This document shows positions 58,497-64,000 of a stretch of DNA of 64,000 nt, piece by piece. Both the position numbers and the translations under genes were made by a program. The stretch is from NCBI GenBank assembly GCA_016165875.1, contig JABBOT010000027.1, positions 2,147,939-2,211,938 of the forward strand, written 5' to 3'. The notes below the pieces were generated by a model. It had not been told where the DNA came from and did not search any database. It was given only the letters and a program-made list of their open reading frames with translations. How positions within the stretch are numbered: the stretch's first letter is position 1; each line of letters opens with the position of its first letter. The stretch comes from Acanthopleura granulata (lineage: Eukaryota > Mollusca > Polyplacophora > Chitonida > Chitonidae).

Positions 58497-61067
58497 GTGT
58501 CCAGGAAAATCAAGAAAACATATCCCAGTATGGATACCGATAATACAGACAACAGTGTTGCATCACCTTCCCAGGAAACATCAGCAAACACCATTATACG
58601 GCCAGACAAAACCATGAATAACTCTACATGCCATGAGTTGTCAGTTAAGCTAACAGATGCTTGGGAAACAGTTGAAGAACATTTAGATCAATGTGAAAAC
58701 TGTCCAAATGAGTTAATAGCACTACGTAAGACTGAGAGAGCATTATCTCAATCTTATGACTCTTATCGGTCAACCTCAGCTCAATATATCGCTCTACTCC
58801 ACGCGATAGACACTCAAGAAAGTACTGACCAGATAGAATTTCGTGTTTCTCTAAATATCGCGAACTCCGAAATAGTAAACAAAGCCAAGTCAGATGTCAA
58901 CGAGCGTATTGACCGCGTATTGGAGACATTGTCGAACAGATCAAGAGGCTCACGCTCTCACCACAGTAGATGTCTTTAATTGTCTTTAAATTAAAGCGGT
59001 GTCTTTAATTGCCAAGATGCATGTCAGGGCCGAGGCAGCAAAGGCTAGGACAACCTTTAGTTTACAACAAGCTGACCTTCGTAAACGCCACGCGCAGATT
59101 AACGACCAGCAACAAATAGGCGCAGCCCGGTCTGCACGCGAAAAGGCCAATTTACAAGCTGATTTGGAAGTTTTACAACAGCGAAAAGATGTAGCGGCAG
59201 CGGAAGCGGAACTCAGAGCAGTACAAGAAAGTGAAGTCAACATACCGTCACATCACGAGCCAATAAACCTCTTGCTACCATCTGAAGACCCAGTACAGCG
59301 AACACTGCGTTATGTTGAGAAACACTCGATCGAAAATTCACATGAATGTTCCTTCGTCGGTACGAATACTCGCAATGCACAAAATCTGTCTGGTGATCCA
59401 GTTATATCGCAAACACCAATTGCGCAACCTGATGTTTCAAACTGTTATACCGATACCTCTCCTAGAGCCGGGAAAAAACCTGAAGCGTACGAATGTCGAC
59501 TCTGAGAAAGGTCACACGTTCTGACCTCGACCCGAGAGCTCCAAGTTACGTACCCCAAGTTAATAGTCGACACAGTCAGGCTAACGAGAACACAATGGCT
59601 AATGACTTTACAACGTTCTTACTCAGACGGGACCTACTTCTGACAAGACTCTTATCAGTTTAATGATAAGCCAGAATCTTACGCGATGTGGAAGTTGAGT
59701 TTTCAGAACGTTATGCAGGAATTACAAGTCAACGCCCGTGAAGAGGTAGACCTGTTAATTAAATGGCTCGGACCGGAATCCACGAAACACGCCCATTGTC
59801 TCCGAGCAGCCAATGCCAGAGATCCAGCAATGGGGCGAAAAAAGGTCTGAGAACGTTTAGACGAACGCTACGGCTGTCCAGAAATGGTTGAAGCGGCCTT
59901 GAGGTCAAAGCTTTGACATTTTCCAAAGCTGACGAACAGGTATGCTCCGAAATTGTACGAACTGTGCGATGTCCTTTCAGAGATTTCATCCATCAAGGAA
60001 GACCCTATGTACAAAGCATCGCTCTCTTACTTCGACAGCTCGACTGGGATAATTCGAATCGTGAGCAAGCTTCCGTATGGTATGCAGGAAAAGTGGACAA
60101 CGCATGCTTCGAACGTCAAAAAACAAAATGGAGTTACATTCCCACCATTCAGTTGTTTTGTGGACTTTATCAAGGAGCTCGCGAAAACGAAGAACGACCC
60201 AAGTTTTCGTTACGAGGAATCATCCTCCTACTCCCTTAAAAACAGACAATCAGTTCAACCACATGACAAAAGTGTACTGACGAGAAAAACAGAAATCATG
60301 AAATCGGAAGATCCCGGAAAGGTTCTAAATCCGAGTGTTCATTGCCCCATTCACAAGACTAGGCACCCACTTAACAAATGTAGGACGTTCAAGCAGAATC
60401 CCATAGAAGAACGCAACAAACTCATAAAGGATTTTGGTATCTGTTTTAGATGCTGTGCAACAACCGAACACATGTCTCGTGAATGCAAGGCCGTCATCGA
60501 ATGTTCCGAGTGTGGAAGCTCAAAACACCCTTCTGCATTACACAGAAATACAGAGTCTTCTGGGAAAACCGCAACAGTTCCTTCTTCCAGAGCTAATGGC
60601 GGGGAGAAAGTCTGTCTAGCAGGCGCAAATTCACCCTCACCCTCCTTACCAAATGTTACCTCTCAATGCACGGAGATTTGTGGAGGAGACTTTAAAGGAA
60701 AACCATGTGCGAAAACCATACAAGTCAAAGTATATCCACAGGGAAACCCACAGATTGCACAAATCATCTACGCTATTCTCGACGACCAAAGCAATGCGTC
60801 GTTAGCCCGCTCTGATTTCTTCAACCGATTTACGTCGACTACGAGCACAATCCCACATTATCACATTATCTTCATGTTCTGGACTTGTGCAAATAGGCCA
60901 CGAACTTTATGGTAGAAGCCCTGGATGGGAGCACAGTTGTTCAGATTCCGACACTGATCGAGTGCAATCAGATTCCAAACATGAGACAAGAAATCCCCAC
61001 ACCGGAAGTTGCGCTCCACCACCCACATCTGTACAGTATATCCCGGCCATAAATGACAACGCCTCAA
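58497..61067 (+). mobile_element. BEL/Pao-type retroelement, gag-protease part, frameshifted and truncated
   Basis: Frames in order: gag N-terminus (58,497-58,979); a Lys/Glu/Ala-rich probable coiled coil (58,999-59,505); a capsid-like region of the DUF1759 type (about 59,650-60,230, WKLSFQNVMQEL, LIKWLGPES, KLPYGMQEKW) broken by an internal stop and a frame change near 59,850-59,950; cysteine-rich knuckles (CPIHKTRHPLNKC, CFRCCATTEHMSREC, CSECGSSKHPSALH; 60,343-60,545); and an aspartic-protease-like start (YAILDDQSNAS, about 60,767-60,800). The 320-codon frame 59,953-60,915 covers the latter part. A further frame change near 60,890 leads to a recognisable continuation that ends at about 61,050, and the second duplicate begins at 61,068. 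Reverse transcriptase, RNase H and integrase are absent, so the copy is dead. Where Asp-Ser/Thr-Gly is usual in the protease, this copy reads Asp-Asp-Gln. Confidence 0.85.
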
Positions 61068-61816
61068 CGTCTCAATTTCAAGAGCAAAGTTTCCAAAAAG
61101 AGTACATCATCTATATCAAACTGAGCCAGGCAATCTGTTCACATGAAACAGCGGATTTCTGCCTGACGGCTTAAGAGCATATTCGTCTATAGTACAGACG
61201 ATTTCATTTTTTGTCATGGCTATGTATTGTTTGTCTCTCGAAAGAGAGCAGTTAAATTTCCAACATGACCTACCTCGGTTTTCATTTATAAACTTACATT
61301 TAAGAGTAATGGCAGTGTGATCTGTCCTATTACCAGGTTTAATGTCTCTGTCTACTGTTATATCAAAACTTATCATACGAAATGACAAAAAAATCTAATC
61401 CTGCTTGTTGTCTTGCATTTTTTTTCTGCGCCAGGTAAATCTATGCTCATGTTCGTGATTTACTGGCCAAACATCTACATAGTTGTGTCTACTCATTCAT
61501 TTATGAAAAAAACTCATCTACCCTGAGGGTTGTTCACATGTTTGTAATTTTGGCTATTTGATTCCGGGTCTAATATTAAATTCCAACCAACACAAATAAT
61601 AACCGATTCGTTTTCAAGATTCAATATGTTTTTCATTATATTATTTTAAAATTTCTTGTCATCCTTATTAGGTCTGTAAATATTTACTAAGGACAGTTTT
61701 GTCCCATGTACTGTTAAATTCATTATAAGATAATTTCCACATGGATCTTTAATAATATCATTTACCTTGTAATCAAAACCGATAATTTGTGAAAGACGTG
61801 CATAGACGAGGCGCGT
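61068..61816 (-). mobile_element. LINE endonuclease fragment (duplicate)
   Basis: This is the same LINE endonuclease part as at 55,237-55,985, cut off at 61,068 in the linker after the endonuclease. The reverse-transcriptase part is absent here because the duplication started inside the element. Confidence 0.85.
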
Positions 61817-62608
61817 TATACTGACATGTTATCTATAGACATAACGATACAGGTACAATGTGTCGTTTCTACGTCAGTTAATTTTAACTCAAATATGGTG
61901 AAACTTTGTGATGAATTGTCGACCAAGATGACAAGCTTGAACAGAATCCAAAAATGTCACTAACTGAAAACTGTTATCGATTAGGAACCAATCATTTACA
62001 GTAACGTGTATTTCAACAATACTCTAGACTAAGCCTCTTGAAACATTATCTTGATTTTCTGACACGCCATGACCCAATGAATCCCGTGCTGACATGTGGC
62101 CTCCACTTTGACCATTGAGCTCTCACTTACTTTTAAACGGTGGATTCGGATTGCACTGAGTACAGTATAGGCCAAAAGTCAGACGTCAGAGGTGAAGGTC
62201 ACGGATAACGGAAAGCTCATGACGTCATCAAGTACCAAAAAGTCAAGGTCACACGTCATCCAGTGATTTTTTGGTAGAAATTTATAAACTTAAGGTAAAC
62301 TTTCCAATCATTTTTTGCAAGATCAAAAAGGATGTCAAAACTGACCCCAATTTCGTGACATCCGACCTCGATTACCCTTTGCATCACACTTTCAGGTTAT
62401 TGGGAGAAAAAGTTTCCGATCCAATTTTTTGGCCAAAAATTTGTCCCCCTTAGAAATGGGCGGAAAAGTTTTTCTTCGATCGACCTCAAACTAATGCAAT
62501 CGAGGTTGGAGATCACGAAAACGTGCTCGGGTTTGACCTTCACCCAGACCTTGATCTCACAAAATGGCGGTCGAAAATTTCCCTAGTTCATAGTTTCTTT
62601 AGAAATGC

Positions 62609-62703
62609 CAGGTTGTGGCTTAGTTGGCTAGCGCGCTAGGGCAGAGTAATAACCTCCAACCAATGAGATCGACGTGAGTTCAAGTCAGCTCATGCTGGTT
62701 TCT
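62609..62703 (+). mobile_element. SINE head (duplicate)
   Basis: The second copy of the 3'-truncated SINE head at 56,778-56,872, carried along in the long direct repeat and not an independent insertion. Confidence 0.7.
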
Positions 62704-63237
62704 TCGCGGGATTTTCTTTAATCTTTTTTTTTTTAATTTTCAAAAATTAAGGTCAAGTTTGACCATGAACTTCATAGTTTTTTTTTAAAAAATCACAGGT
62801 TGACATCTGGCCTTGTTTTTTTTTGGACACATGATGCCCCACGGACCTGCACGTTGACTCGTGACCTTGATCTTGACCTTTGACCTCTGCCTTAGATCTC
62901 AGACAGTGGATTTCGAATTTGCTCTCTTTAAAATCGGTCACGTATCAAGGGTCAGTGGGAAGGTCACAGGTCAACGCAAAAGTCATTGTTTCATGAGTTG
63001 TCGAAAGATCAATGTCACAGGTCGGCCTGGGCGTTTTTTAAAATATTCAAAAGTCAACTTTTGAACTTTCATTTTGGAAGTTAATGGCGAGGAGAACGTC
63101 AAAACCTCATTTTTGTGACTTCTGACCTCGATTACCTCTTGCGTAAAAGTTTGAGGTCAATGGGAAAAACATTTCGACCTATATTCAGGACTGATATTAG
63201 ACAGGTCCATGTGAATAGACAGGACCCGTGTTATATT

Positions 63238-63476
63238 TATATGGTTGATGTTTTACGCCGTACACAAGATTATGATACGACGGCGCGCAGCACTATGGCG
63301 GGAGGAAACCAGGCTGAGCTCGAAGGAAACCCGCGACCATCTACAGGTTCCTGGCAGGTCCCTTCCTACGTACGACCGGAGAGGAAGCCAACATGTTGGA
63401 ACTCACAGCGACCGCATTGGTTTGAGGCCTCTGAGTCATTACTCTGCGCCATCGCGCTAACCAACTGAGCGACTAA
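63238..63476 (-). mobile_element. SINE family A, antisense (duplicate)
   Basis: The second copy of the SINE at 57,407-57,645, carried along in the long direct repeat and not an independent insertion. Confidence 0.85.
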
Positions 63477-64000
63477 CTGATAGTTTTACTGGGTGACTAA
63501 GTGGATGGTATGATTAGGTGACTGAGTGACTCTAATTCGTTAACGTAGAGACGGTCTGATTTCGGTGAAAAGATAATGGTGTTAATTTGGACTAAATGAT
63601 GGCGTGAACGTTGGGTTTTTTTCTCCAATAAAGGTTTAACTCAACCTTATTGTCTACCAAAGCGTTTTAACCGAAAAAAATACCAAAAAGTCGGTTGATG
63701 TTCTTTGGCGCTGAATTGGGCATAAACACGAGTGGCGAGCCCGGTCTGTGGCTATCTTTACAGTGTTTGTCACGCCTATCTTATACTGTGAACATGTACA
63801 ACTCTCCTGTGCCAGAGTTAGTTTTGGTGACATTACATATCAGAAAATCGTCGAGGCGTATTTCTCGTTCCTGTTATCTAAATGGCGCTCAAAGTTGACA
63901 ACAACCAAACAACCACAGTTTATTTACCTCAGCATGGTTCGGCAATAAAGGCGACTTGTTGCAGAACTTTGCGTGGTTATCTAATCTGTTAAAGCCCTCC

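Larger units (their letters stand above)
61068..64000. repeat. long direct repeat, copy 2, runs off the window
   Basis: Identical by eye to 55,237-58,169 except C at 63,799 for G at 57,968. That change removes a TAG present in copy 1 and opens a 67-codon frame (63,695-63,898), which is not credible as a gene. Its left edge is the derived junction: BEL protease-region sequence to 61,067, then LINE endonuclease sequence without its natural neighbour. Confidence 0.95.

Noticed and set aside
55237..64000. The long direct repeats as LTRs of the BEL/Pao element
   Set aside because: The repeat starts at an internal LINE position, contains SINE pieces, and the internal region lacks reverse transcriptase and integrase. 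The LINE is continuous across the left edge of copy 1 only, which fits a tandem duplication.

Overview
The window is eukaryotic, AT-rich, gene-poor DNA, almost certainly from a lophotrochozoan animal and most likely a mollusc. The evidence is sparse intron-split coding sequence, many minisatellites, several copies of a tRNA-derived SINE of a type I associate with mollusc genomes, a second SINE-like family, an L1/Tx1-like LINE, and a BEL/Pao-type retroelement whose capsid domain is typical of aquatic invertebrates. There is no sign of operons, bacterial genes, CRISPR arrays or rRNA.

Left part (1-32.4 kb): no exon is recognisable. It holds minisatellites (70-bp units at 4.7-5.1 kb; 42-bp units with a 126-bp higher-order period at 10.3-11.8 kb), SINE fragments, a 623-bp inverted-repeat element flanked by TTAA (22.3-22.9 kb), and one full SINE with a 14-bp target-site duplication (30.2 kb). 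Much of it is probably intron 1 of the gene whose first exon lies at 32.5-32.7 kb on the minus strand. That exon encodes a signal peptide plus the start of a reeler domain (F-spondin-like), ends in a consensus splice donor, and sits in a locally CpG-rich stretch.

Middle part (33-53 kb): degenerate short-period arrays (about 15-16 nt in inverted orientation at 33.8-34.4 kb, about 22 nt at 37 kb, about 53 nt at 39.3-39.9 kb), a 124-bp foldback element with two tRNA-B-box-like motifs, more SINEs, diverged direct duplications at 43.8-45.9 kb, and a broken two-exon SET-domain (lysine methyltransferase-like) pseudogene at 46.5-47.5 kb. A possible exon with 11-residue Pro/Gln repeats lies at 48.9-49.2 kb.

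Right part (53-64 kb): a block with ten GTCGAC hexamers in 485 bp; a minus-strand LINE relic whose reverse-transcriptase core is deleted; and a direct repeat of at least 2,933 bp (55,237-58,169 and 61,068-64,000, offset 5,831 bp, one difference noticed). Between the copies lies a plus-strand BEL/Pao-like gag-protease region, frameshifted and cut off at the start of the second copy. The second copy starts inside the LINE, whereas the LINE runs continuously across the same point in the first copy. This points to a recent tandem duplication, or an assembly artefact, rather than an ordinary LTR pair. The duplicated unit also carries two SINE pieces and a segment rich in nuclear-receptor-type AGGTCA half-sites. 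No clearly intact complete gene is present.
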